From: Bacteroidota bacterium
GTDB taxonomy: Bacteria > Bacteroidota > Bacteroidia > Chitinophagales > Chitinophagaceae
Direction of reading: 5' to 3'
DNA: 5,098 nucleotides
Assembly: GCA_023426425.1 (NCBI GenBank)
Contig: JAFAAT010000228.1
Span: 1-5,098, forward strand
The notes beneath the pieces are model-generated. The model did not search any database. It worked only from the letters and a program-made list of their open reading frames with translations, and had not been told where the DNA came from. A program made the position numbers and the translations under genes. Positions within the stretch are counted from its first letter, which is position 1. Each line of letters opens with the position of its first letter. Of the stretch, positions 1-5,098 are shown piece after piece.

Positions 1-203
1 ACACCACACCCATACTCACTCAAAGGGAACAGGAGATTTTAAAGCTTATTGCGGCAGAGTATACCAGCCACCAGATCGCAAAGAAGCTATTTCTAAGTCA
101 CAGAACCATTGAGAGCCATCGCCTGAATCTCCTGATCAAACTGGGTGTAAAAAACGTAGCAGGACTGGTGAGAAAAGCCATACAGCTGAAGATTCTGAAA
201 TAG
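1..203 (+). CDS. LuxR/NarL-family response regulator, C-terminal HTH fragment (5' end outside window)
   Basis: The reading frame beginning at base 3 is open from the window edge to a TAG at 201-203 and gives 66 residues. They match the LuxR/NarL (GerE-type) DNA-binding domain. It opens with LTQREQEILKLIAAEYTSHQ, which has the conserved LT.RE.E(I/V)L.LIA start of helix 1. IAKKLFLSHRTIESHRLNLL follows, with the recognition helix around SHRTIESHR, then IKLGVKN and a final amphipathic helix. In this family such a domain usually sits behind a phosphoacceptor receiver domain and acts as a cytoplasmic transcription regulator. The receiver half is not in the window, so partner kinase and targets cannot be inferred. 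It could also be the end of a different LuxR-domain architecture. No convincing terminator follows the stop; only A-rich sequence precedes the next gene on the same strand. Confidence 0.9.
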   Translation, partial: TTPILTQREQEILKLIAAEYTSHQIAKKLFLSHRTIESHRLNLLIKLGVKNVAGLVRKAIQLKILK

Positions 204-335
204 AAGTTTAGAAAAAAAGGAACAGTCACTTAAAAAAAAGTCGCTACCATTTAGAAGTTTACAAGGTATAGGAAATGAAAACGCCGTTAGCTTCATGGAG
301 AAACGGTTGAATACAAAAATTAAAAATCAGACCTT

Positions 336-2066
336 ATGAATAACGCACTCCTTGCTGTAGTTTGCCTCTTACTTAGTCTGCAATCTACCGGGCAGCCCGC
401 CTCCGGACTCGCACCTGATTTCACCCTAAGAGATCTCAACGGCAACTGGCATTCACTCTATGACTACCTCGACCAGGGAAAAACAGTTTTCATCGAATTT
501 TCAGCTGCGTGGTGTCAACCTTGCTGGAACTTTCACAACAGTGGTACATTCAAAGATCTCTACCAGCAACATGGCCCCGCAGGCTACCCGGGAGTAAATG
601 CCAACACGACGGATGATGTAATGGTTTTCTTTATCGAGGGCGAACCAGACAACACGGTGCAGCAGCTATACGGTGTGCAGGGCACCGGGTCTTCTCAGAC
701 TACCATGGGTAATTGGGTCTCGGGGACTCCATTCCCCATTATCGATACAAATGCAGCAATGACGAACGCCCTGATGAATGCGTGGGGCGTGGGTAGCTTC
801 CCTACTATTATGATGATCTGCCGCGACAGGTTGGTTTACAAGTACTCGCAACAACCGGCCTCGCAGCTATATTCCGCAGTGCAGTTTACCTGTCCCGCCT
901 ACCCACCAGCTGCAACTGTGGATGCGAAAGCAGTATATTATAGAGGGCATGACTACTTTTTCTGCAATCCTGCTCCGGAGTTGCGTTTTCAAAACTATAG
1001 CACAAATACACTCAATTCAGCAACCATTAGGATATTCAACAACAGCACCCAGGTGCACAGCTATAATTGGAACGGAAATCTTGCACCTTATCAAATTGCA
1101 GATGTAATGCTGCCGCCGTTTGCCGTAAGCCTCTATAGTGGCTACCGGTTTGAAATAGACGCTGCGGGTGATGTACAGCCTGCCAATAATAAAAGCAGGG
1201 ATTCCTTGTTTTGGGTATACAGCGCAGGAAATGCAGAATCCTTGCCTGTCAGTCATGACTTTGACTATTCCCCATTAATGCCACACAAGTTCAGAGCATC
1301 GGATTTTGGTACACAGCCGACGAGCAGCAGCTTCAACACTACGCCTGTAGTTTATGTAAAGGGCGTAAACGGACAGAATACACGGGCAATGCGATTTAGA
1401 AACAGGCTTGCATGGTGGTATGAGCAGCAGGATCTAATTGCCGGGAACTATGATCTGCAGACAGCCGGCAGTGTTTTGCTGGAGTTTGATGTTGCATTTG
1501 CTCAGTATGATGGTAATGAAAAAGACACTATGGAAGTGCTGCTGTCAAACGACTGTGGGCAGAGCTGGCAAACCGCCTGGCTAAAATCAGGTGCTGATCT
1601 TGCTACACATCCTCCCGTGGGTAATTTCACAGATTTTTATCCACAGGCCGCCTCCCACTGGAGACATGAAATTGTAGACCTTACACCCTACAAAGGTCCA
1701 AACACCATTGTCATGTTCAAGATGCGTTGTAACAAGGGGAATGATGCCTGGGTCGACAACATTGAGATCCACCAGACCAACAATATTACTGCACCGGGTT
1801 TCACCGGAAGCTTTTCTCTGTTTCCTAACCCGGCGAATGATCGTACGCAGTTAACGGTCGAAGTTCCGAAATCGTCAAAAGCTGAGGTAGTCATAAGCAG
1901 TGCAGATGGAAGAGTAGTTTCAATTACAAAAGAAATTTCATTAACGGCAGGAACAAATAACATAGGCATACCTGTAAACTCGCTTCCTGCCGGAGTTTAT
2001 TTACTAACCCTGACAACAGACGGTCAGGCCAGAACCTTGAAATTGCTCGTCGGTGGTGCACAGTGA
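336..2066 (+). CDS. Secreted thioredoxin-fold protein with T9SS C-terminal sorting domain
   Basis: This 576-residue protein is built for export. Residues 1-20 form a short signal peptide with a hydrophobic core (ALLAVVCLLLSL), unusual in lacking Lys or Arg before the core. Residues 25-185 are a thioredoxin/TlpA-like fold: APDFTLRDLNG opening, active site WCQPC (Cys60, Cys63) and a cis-proline-type loop GSFPT at 153-157. This suggests thiol-disulfide exchange in the envelope or outside the cell (inference). Residues 195-295 look like an Ig/CARDB-type beta domain, and 300-480 a jelly-roll/MAM-like domain of the kind common in Bacteroidota exoproteins (VLLSNDCGQSWQTAW). Residues 493-576 are a type A T9SS sorting domain with FSLFPNPAND, SSADGRVV, LPAGVYLLTL and a closing LKLLV. 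Such domains are known to be cleaved after outer-membrane passage. The start is fixed: an in-frame TAA lies at 321-323 with no other start codon between. There is no Shine-Dalgarno; the leader is A/T-rich. Substrate unknown. Confidence 0.9.
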   Translation: MNNALLAVVCLLLSLQSTGQPASGLAPDFTLRDLNGNWHSLYDYLDQGKTVFIEFSAAWCQPCWNFHNSGTFKDLYQQHGPAGYPGVNANTTDDVMVFFIEGEPDNTVQQLYGVQGTGSSQTTMGNWVSGTPFPIIDTNAAMTNALMNAWGVGSFPTIMMICRDRLVYKYSQQPASQLYSAVQFTCPAYPPAATVDAKAVYYRGHDYFFCNPAPELRFQNYSTNTLNSATIRIFNNSTQVHSYNWNGNLAPYQIADVMLPPFAVSLYSGYRFEIDAAGDVQPANNKSRDSLFWVYSAGNAESLPVSHDFDYSPLMPHKFRASDFGTQPTSSSFNTTPVVYVKGVNGQNTRAMRFRNRLAWWYEQQDLIAGNYDLQTAGSVLLEFDVAFAQYDGNEKDTMEVLLSNDCGQSWQTAWLKSGADLATHPPVGNFTDFYPQAASHWRHEIVDLTPYKGPNTIVMFKMRCNKGNDAWVDNIEIHQTNNITAPGFTGSFSLFPNPANDRTQLTVEVPKSSKAEVVISSADGRVVSITKEISLTAGTNNIGIPVNSLPAGVYLLTLTTDGQARTLKLLVGGAQ

Positions 2067-2077
2067 TCGTGATAGGT

Positions 2078-2102
2078 AAAAAATAAGGCCTCAGGGAAGC
2101 CT
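2078..2102 (-). terminator. Leftward intrinsic terminator candidate
   Basis: Read on the minus strand, AGGCTTC and GAGGCCT form a 7-bp stem (one G-U pair) around the loop CCT. The stem is followed directly by TATTTTTT. On the plus strand the G-U pair becomes a C-A mismatch and there is no good T tract, so the element favours leftward transcription. It sits 12 bp past the thioredoxin-like gene's stop codon and over 350 bp beyond the terminator next to BI-1. It may protect the convergent gene from read-through or end an unseen transcript. Confidence 0.5.
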
Positions 2103-2125
2103 CATCTGTTTGGTGGGAGAGTACT

Positions 2126-2154
2126 GCAGGGGGTAATAATCCCTACCTTCCTGC
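2126..2154. repeat. Imperfect inverted repeat (hairpin)
   Basis: GCAGG at 2126-2130 pairs with CCTGC at 2150-2154. Inside it GGTA at 2132-2135 pairs with TACC at 2144-2147, with a small internal loop (G opposite TT) and an 8-nt terminal loop. The nine pairs would form in RNA from either strand. No T tract follows, so it is not a standard terminator. Function unknown. Confidence 0.35.
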
Positions 2155-2262
2155 CGTGCCGGCTTGTTCCATTGATTGCTTGTCTTTACGACTGTCTTCT
2201 AACGGTTTCAGATTCGCTGTTTGGACACTCCTCTCCCAGTCAATGGCCTGCTTCTCTGGGGT

Positions 2263-2328
2263 TAGCTTCTGGCTAGAGTCTAGCTAGCGTCTAGTTAGCG
2301 TCTAGTAAGCGTCTAACAAGCGTCTAGT
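2263..2328. repeat. 11-bp tandem repeat, six units
   Basis: Six adjacent 11-bp units fill exactly 66 bases: TAGCTTCTGGC, TAGAGTCTAGC, TAGCGTCTAGT, TAGCGTCTAGT, AAGCGTCTAAC and AAGCGTCTAGT. The two central units are identical, and divergence rises towards the left end. The consensus is (T/A)AGCGTCTAGT. The period is close to one DNA helical turn, so the same face is presented repeatedly. Because 11 is not a multiple of three, the array places TAG or TAA stops in every frame. It is too short-period for CRISPR. Function unknown: it could be a binding array, a replication-slippage product or a dispersed genome repeat. Confidence 0.85.
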
Positions 2329-2331
2329 AAT

Positions 2332-2349
2332 CCCGCATAAACGGGTTTT
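2332..2349 (+). terminator. Weak rightward terminator candidate
   Basis: CCCG at 2332-2335 and CGGG at 2342-2345 form a 4-bp G/C stem with a 6-nt loop, followed by TTTT. It is the only hairpin plus T tract found in the rightward direction after the thioredoxin-like gene, but it lies 265 bp past the stop and the stem is short. It directly abuts the 11-bp repeat. Confidence 0.25.
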
Positions 2350-2386
2350 CGAAGACAGTGGTATTATTCCTTTTGGATATATGAGC

Positions 2387-2401
2387 CAGTTTCTCAAACT
2401 G
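2387..2401. repeat. Small inverted repeat CAGTTT-ctc-AAACTG
   Basis: A perfect 6-bp inverted repeat surrounds a 3-nt centre. No T tract follows on either strand, so it is not a typical terminator. It could be a dimeric protein site or chance; there is no promoter beside it. Confidence 0.3.
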
Positions 2402-2453
2402 AGTGGTTTATGTTGTCGTAGTACAGCTAGGTGAGTTTTGTGACTGTGATCCT

Positions 2454-2490
2454 AAAACAGCAAATGAGGCCGGGAGGCCTCATTTGCTGT
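2454..2490 (-). terminator. Terminator of the BI-1-family gene
   Basis: ACAGCAAATGAGGCC at 2457-2471 and its exact reverse complement at 2476-2490 make a perfect 15-bp stem around a 4-nt loop. On the minus strand a run of four T follows (last stem base plus 2454-2456). It starts 17 bp after the BI-1 stop codon, so it most likely ends that transcript. The T run is short, but the stem is very stable. On the plus strand no T tract follows, though such a stem could still shield rightward transcripts. Confidence 0.75.
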
Positions 2491-2507
2491 CAATGAAGTA
2501 AAAACTT

Positions 2508-3257
2508 TTAATCCCTTCTGCCGCCAAACAAACGAAGCAGGAACAGGAACAGGTTGATAAAGTCGAGATAGAGGGTAAGGGCACCCATAATAGCAAGCTT
2601 TTTTACATCTGCTGCTGCAGTGCCTTCGAATTCTATACCAGCACCAATGCGTTTTAGCTTTTGTACATCATATGCAGTGAGACCAGTAAAGACCATCACG
2701 CCGATAAAGCTGATGATGTAGTCCATAGTATCGCTCTGCATGAACATGTTTACAATCATGGCAATAACGATTCCTATCAGTCCCATGGTCATAATCCTTC
2801 CAAATCCAGTTAGGTCTTTATTGGTGGTGTATCCCATGACAGCCATGGTGCCGAACATCGCAGAGGCTGAAATAAAACAGGTGAGCACAGAACTGGCAGT
2901 GTACGCAAGCAAGGTAAAGGTGAGGCTCACTCCCATGAGGGTGGCAAACAGCAGGAACAGCCCTATGATGGCAGGCGCACTGAGACGTGCAAAGCCCATA
3001 GACATGATCAGAACAAACCCCAGCGGTGAAAGCATCACGATCCATCCCAGAATGTTAAGTCCACCCTCTGGCTTTACCAGGTAGTCGATCAAAAGGTGCA
3101 CATTCATGGAAAAGTAGAGGGACACAGCTGCAGAAATGCCAAGCGCCACGAACATCCAAAGGAAGACGTTTGCCATGAAGGACTTGGAAATTGTGCCTGC
3201 ACCGGTATTTTCTACCACATTGGCACCAAAGATCTGGTGCTGATTTTCATTATTCAT
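2508..3257 (-). CDS. Bax inhibitor-1/YetJ (TMBIM) family integral membrane protein
   Basis: This 249-residue inner-membrane protein has seven hydrophobic segments, at about residues 28-50, 68-88, 93-118, 122-142, 153-172, 178-196 and 222-245. It matches the family in length and motifs. The signatures are GYTTNKDLTGFGRIMTMGLI at 142-161, TAYDVQKLK at 194-202 and LYLDFINLFLFLLRLFG near the C-terminus. Asp197 and Asp232 correspond to the aspartate pair that forms the pH-sensitive calcium-leak switch in Bacillus YetJ (family knowledge). A calcium or ion leak role is therefore possible, but E. coli relatives YccA and YbhL show that functions differ. The first ~25 residues are polar and probably cytoplasmic. 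The ATG at 3257 is the natural start, as family members have a similar short polar leader. It appears monocistronic, bounded by a terminator upstream (3312-3350) and one downstream (2454-2490). Confidence 0.93.
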   Translation of the reverse strand: MNNENQHQIFGANVVENTGAGTISKSFMANVFLWMFVALGISAAVSLYFSMNVHLLIDYLVKPEGGLNILGWIVMLSPLGFVLIMSMGFARLSAPAIIGLFLLFATLMGVSLTFTLLAYTASSVLTCFISASAMFGTMAVMGYTTNKDLTGFGRIMTMGLIGIVIAMIVNMFMQSDTMDYIISFIGVMVFTGLTAYDVQKLKRIGAGIEFEGTAAADVKKLAIMGALTLYLDFINLFLFLLRLFGGRRD

Positions 3258-3291
3258 AAGTAGTATCGATTGTGTACTAAAAATAAGAAGG

Positions 3292-3301
3292 TTTGCGCAA
3301 A
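3292..3301. repeat. 10-bp perfect palindrome TTTGCGCAAA
   Basis: A perfect palindrome overlaps the proposed BI-1 -7 box, at or just upstream of the expected transcription start. This is a position where an operator could act. A palindrome of this size can also arise by chance, and no matching copy was found elsewhere in the window; the pruA promoter has only the left part, TTTGCGC. Confidence 0.35.
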
Positions 3302-3305
3302 GATG
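3298..3305 (-). promoter_or_regulatory. Probable -7 box of the BI-1-family gene
   Basis: The minus strand reads CATCTTTG, seven of eight positions of the Bacteroidota -7 consensus TAnnTTTG. It is followed by CGC, as in the pruA promoter: both contain CTTTGCGC. Transcription would start near 3291, leaving a leader of about 34 nt. No clear TTTG -33 element is seen; that area is occupied by the preceding terminator. An alternative is TATTTTTA on the minus strand at 3278-3285, also seven of eight. Confidence 0.4.
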
Positions 3306-3311
3306 CCTATG

Positions 3312-3350
3312 AAAAAACCGGATCAGGTAATGGCAACCACCTGATCCGGT
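3312..3350 (-). terminator. Strong intrinsic terminator of pruA
   Basis: ACCGGATCAGGT at 3317-3328 and its exact reverse complement at 3339-3350 form a 12-bp perfect stem with a 10-nt loop. On the minus strand it runs into TTTTTT (3317 down to 3312). It begins 22 bp after the pruA stop codon, so it should end the pruA transcript and insulate the BI-1 gene. The plus strand also has a T-rich tail (ATATTTT), but no rightward gene enters here. Confidence 0.88.
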
Positions 3351-3372
3351 ATATTTTAACAGTGGCTGTTAT

Positions 3373-5007
3373 TTAGTCTGCCTGATGAAACGGATAACGG
3401 TAGTCAGTCACCGGAACATAGGTTTCCTTGATGGTCCTGGCGCTCAGCCAGCGATACAAATTCAGCATAGAGCCGGCCTTATCGTTGGTTCCTGAGGCGC
3501 GTGCACCACCGAATGGTTGTTGGCCAACCACAGCGCCGGTAGGCTTGTCGTTGATGTAGAAGTTTCCGGCACTGTCAATGAGTTTGCGGGTCATTACTTC
3601 CAGTGCATAACGATCCTGAGCGAAGATGGCACCTGTCAGCGCGTAGCCGGAAGTGCGGTCTACTGTATCCAGCAAGCTCTCCCACTGGTCTGCTTCGTAG
3701 GTATGGATGGTGAGCACGGGTCCAAACAACTCCTCACACATGGTGACATAGTTCGGGTCTGTAGTTTCGATGATTGTAGGTTCAATAAACCAGCCCTTGC
3801 TCTTGTCGTAGTGGCCACCGCAGATGATCTTAGCCTTACCGTTGCTCTCTTTTACTGCGTCAATGTATTTCGTCAGGCTGTTGAATGATTTCTCATCTAT
3901 AACTGCATTCACGAAGTTGGTGAAATCATCTACAGGACCCATTTTCATGGTTTTGACTTCTGCCACCAGCTTTTCCTTAATGTACTCAGCCAGGTTGGAA
4001 GGGAGGTAAGCGCGGGATGCGGCAGAACATTTCTGACCCTGGTATTCGAAAGCGCCTCTAGCAAGGTTAGCTACTACACTGTCCGCATTTGCTGTGGGGT
4101 GTGCAAATACGAAGTCCTTACCACCTGTTTCGCCTACTATGCGTGGATAGGTCTTGTATTTATGAATGTTGTTGCCGATGCTCTTCCACATGTTTTGGAA
4201 CACACCTGTTGATCCCGTAAAGTGGACGCCGGTGAAGTCAGGGTGGTCGAAACAAACCTGTCCAACAGTAGGACCGTCAGTGTAGATCAGGTTGATTACG
4301 CCGTCTGGCAGACCCGCCTCGCGAAGTATCTCCATGAAGACACTTGCCGAGTAAATCTGAGTGTTGGCAGGTTTCCAGACTACAACATTGCCACACATCG
4401 CTGGTGCTGTTGGCAGGTTGCCACCGATGGCCGTAAAGTTGAAAGGAGTAACAGCCAGTACAAAACCTTCAAGCGGACGATACTCCATCCGGTTGTGGAA
4501 GCCCTGTGGGGAGAGCGGTTGTTGCTTATAAATTTCTGTAAGGAAGTAGACATTGAAGCGCAGGAAGTCGATCAGCTCACAGGCAGCGTCAATCTCAGCC
4601 TGGTAGGCGTTCTTGCTCTGGCCGAGCATAGTTGCCGCGTTCATGCGGTAGCGGTATTTGGTAGCCAGCAACTCTGCGGCTTTCATAAACACTGCTGCGC
4701 GATGCTCCCATGGAGTTTCAGACCATTGCTTACGGGCAGCAAGTGAGGCAGCGATGGCCTGGCGTACATGCTCTTCGCTTCCGGCATGGAAATTAGCCAG
4801 AACGTGTGCCGTTTCATGAGGGGGGCGAATCTCTTTGGTGTTGCCGGTTCTTACTTCGGCACCACCGATATACATAGGAATGTCGCGGGTTTCAGATTTA
4901 AGGTCTTTAATGGCCTGTTGCAAAGCTTTGCGTTCAGGAGAACCCGGAGCATAGTTCAGAACCGGCTCGTTCTTTGGCTCAGCGTAATGGAAATAAGCAT
5001 TATGCAT
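3373..5007 (-). CDS. pruA: L-glutamate gamma-semialdehyde dehydrogenase (1-pyrroline-5-carboxylate dehydrogenase)
   Basis: This 544-residue cytoplasmic enzyme belongs to the aldehyde dehydrogenase superfamily. It oxidises glutamate semialdehyde, in equilibrium with pyrroline-5-carboxylate, to glutamate with NAD+: the second step of proline breakdown. Numbered from the chosen ATG, visible motifs are TPFNFTAIGGN (oxyanion Asn190), WKPA (Lys212), FTGSTGVF (263-270, cofactor loop), GETGGKDF (general base Glu293), GQKCSA (catalytic Cys327), EELFGP (425-430) and QQPFGGARASGTNDKAG near the C-terminus. The N-terminal stretch NEPVLNYAPGSPER and the length match the monofunctional, mitochondrial ALDH4A1-like type, not the proteobacterial PutA fusion. 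The frame is open to a TTG at 5037, but that codon lies inside the promoter -7 box, so the ATG at 5005-5007 (MHNAYFHYAEP) is preferred. No proline dehydrogenase gene is in the window. All catalytic residues are present, so it should be active. Confidence 0.95.
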   Translation of the reverse strand: MHNAYFHYAEPKNEPVLNYAPGSPERKALQQAIKDLKSETRDIPMYIGGAEVRTGNTKEIRPPHETAHVLANFHAGSEEHVRQAIAASLAARKQWSETPWEHRAAVFMKAAELLATKYRYRMNAATMLGQSKNAYQAEIDAACELIDFLRFNVYFLTEIYKQQPLSPQGFHNRMEYRPLEGFVLAVTPFNFTAIGGNLPTAPAMCGNVVVWKPANTQIYSASVFMEILREAGLPDGVINLIYTDGPTVGQVCFDHPDFTGVHFTGSTGVFQNMWKSIGNNIHKYKTYPRIVGETGGKDFVFAHPTANADSVVANLARGAFEYQGQKCSAASRAYLPSNLAEYIKEKLVAEVKTMKMGPVDDFTNFVNAVIDEKSFNSLTKYIDAVKESNGKAKIICGGHYDKSKGWFIEPTIIETTDPNYVTMCEELFGPVLTIHTYEADQWESLLDTVDRTSGYALTGAIFAQDRYALEVMTRKLIDSAGNFYINDKPTGAVVGQQPFGGARASGTNDKAGSMLNLYRWLSARTIKETYVPVTDYRYPFHQAD

Positions 5008-5034
5008 ATGGATGAATGATTTTTTCGAATGGCG

Positions 5035-5042
5035 CAAAGGTA
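5035..5042 (-). promoter_or_regulatory. pruA promoter, -7 box TACCTTTG
   Basis: The minus strand reads TACCTTTG, an exact match to the Bacteroidota primary sigma -7 consensus TAnnTTTG. It lies 27 bp upstream of the preferred pruA ATG. Transcription should start near 5028, giving a short leader of about 20 nt with no Shine-Dalgarno, as is usual in this phylum. A clear TTG -33 element is not seen at the expected distance (the sequence there is G-rich, then TTTAGAC), so activity may need an activator or rest on the -7 box. Confidence 0.65.
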
Positions 5043-5052
5043 GTATTAATGT

Positions 5053-5098
5053 CTAAACCCCATCCTTTGGGCGCGCATGAAACTGCCAGTCGATGCGG
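5053..5098 (-). CDS. Possible 3' end of an upstream leftward gene (partial)
   Basis: On the minus strand from the right edge, one frame reads RIDWQFHARPKDGV followed by TAG at 5053-5055, just before the pruA promoter. The composition is plausible for a protein C-terminus, but 14 codons are too few to assign a family. A second minus frame ends at TAA 5046-5048 after ASTGSFMRAQRMGFRH and is equally open. A rightward start (ATG at 5077, MKLPVDA) is also possible. No terminator separates this segment from the pruA promoter. Confidence 0.2.
   Translation of the reverse strand, partial: RIDWQFHARPKDGV

Larger units (their letters stand above)
2067..2507. other. 441-bp convergent intergenic region without a gene
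   Basis: This gap lies between the 3' ends of the rightward thioredoxin-like gene and the leftward BI-1 gene. I found no credible protein in any frame. The longest open stretch on the minus strand, about 47 codons across roughly 2155-2290, has no ATG and no recognisable family features. The region holds leftward terminator-like hairpins at both ends (2078-2102 and 2454-2490), an imperfect hairpin at 2126-2154, an 11-bp tandem repeat at 2263-2328, a weak rightward terminator candidate at 2332-2349 and a small inverted repeat at 2387-2401. An 8-bp inverted pair, TGGGAGAG at 2114-2121 and CTCTCCCA at 2231-2238, brackets the 2126-2154 hairpin. At this length it may be chance. Confidence 0.7.

Noticed and set aside
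228..241. ACTT-aaaaaa-AAGT inverted repeat as a terminator for the regulator gene
   Set aside because: The stem is only four weak pairs with no T tract on the plus strand, so it is unlikely to terminate transcription.
93..296. Minus-strand open frame of 67 codons
   Set aside because: It runs antisense through the clearly recognisable LuxR-type HTH domain and the A-rich leader, with no recognisable features.
2155..2290. Possible small minus-strand protein of about 47 codons
   Set aside because: It has no ATG or good alternative start, no upstream promoter and no recognisable motif, and it starts within the tandem repeat.
2263..2328. CRISPR-like array
   Set aside because: Units are 11 bp and directly adjacent, with no spacers and no cas genes nearby.
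2740..3084. Plus-strand open frame of 114 codons
   Set aside because: It is antisense to the BI-1 membrane helices. Its Met/Ile/Pro-rich composition is what the complement of hydrophobic codons yields.
4222..4746. Plus-strand open frame of 174 codons
   Set aside because: It lies wholly inside pruA on the opposite strand, shows no family motifs and has no promoter; it is a by-product of pruA codon use.

Overview
The window looks like an ordinary stretch of a Bacteroidota chromosome, most plausibly Chitinophagales/Sphingobacteriales-like (inference). Three things point there. One protein carries a C-terminal type IX secretion (T9SS) sorting domain. The promoter upstream of the dehydrogenase gene has the Bacteroidota -7 box TAnnTTTG. 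Gene starts lack Shine-Dalgarno sequences and have A/T-rich leaders instead. There are no tRNA or rRNA genes, insertion sequences or CRISPR arrays.

Layout, left to right. Positions 1-203 hold the last 66 codons of a NarL/LuxR-type response regulator (+). Positions 336-2066 encode a 576-residue exported protein (+): signal peptide, thioredoxin fold with a CQPC active site, beta-sandwich middle, T9SS sorting domain. Positions 2067-2507 are a gene-free convergent gap. It contains an 11-bp tandem repeat (six units), several inverted repeats and two terminator-like hairpins that read leftward. Positions 2508-3257 (-) encode a seven-helix Bax inhibitor-1/YetJ-type membrane protein. Positions 3258-3372 hold the BI-1 leader and a strong terminator for the gene to its right. 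Positions 3373-5007 (-) encode L-glutamate gamma-semialdehyde dehydrogenase (pruA), with its promoter at 5035-5042. The last ~45 bases may include the 3' end of another leftward gene.

The genes do not form an obvious pathway. The two leftward genes are separated by a strong terminator and seem to be independent units. The regulator fragment and the secreted thioredoxin-like protein share a strand but are 132 bp apart, so a link between them is only possible. No previously undescribed multi-gene system is visible. The parts most worth a second look are the 11-bp repeat, the unexplained leftward terminator near 2078-2102, and the start-codon correction for pruA.
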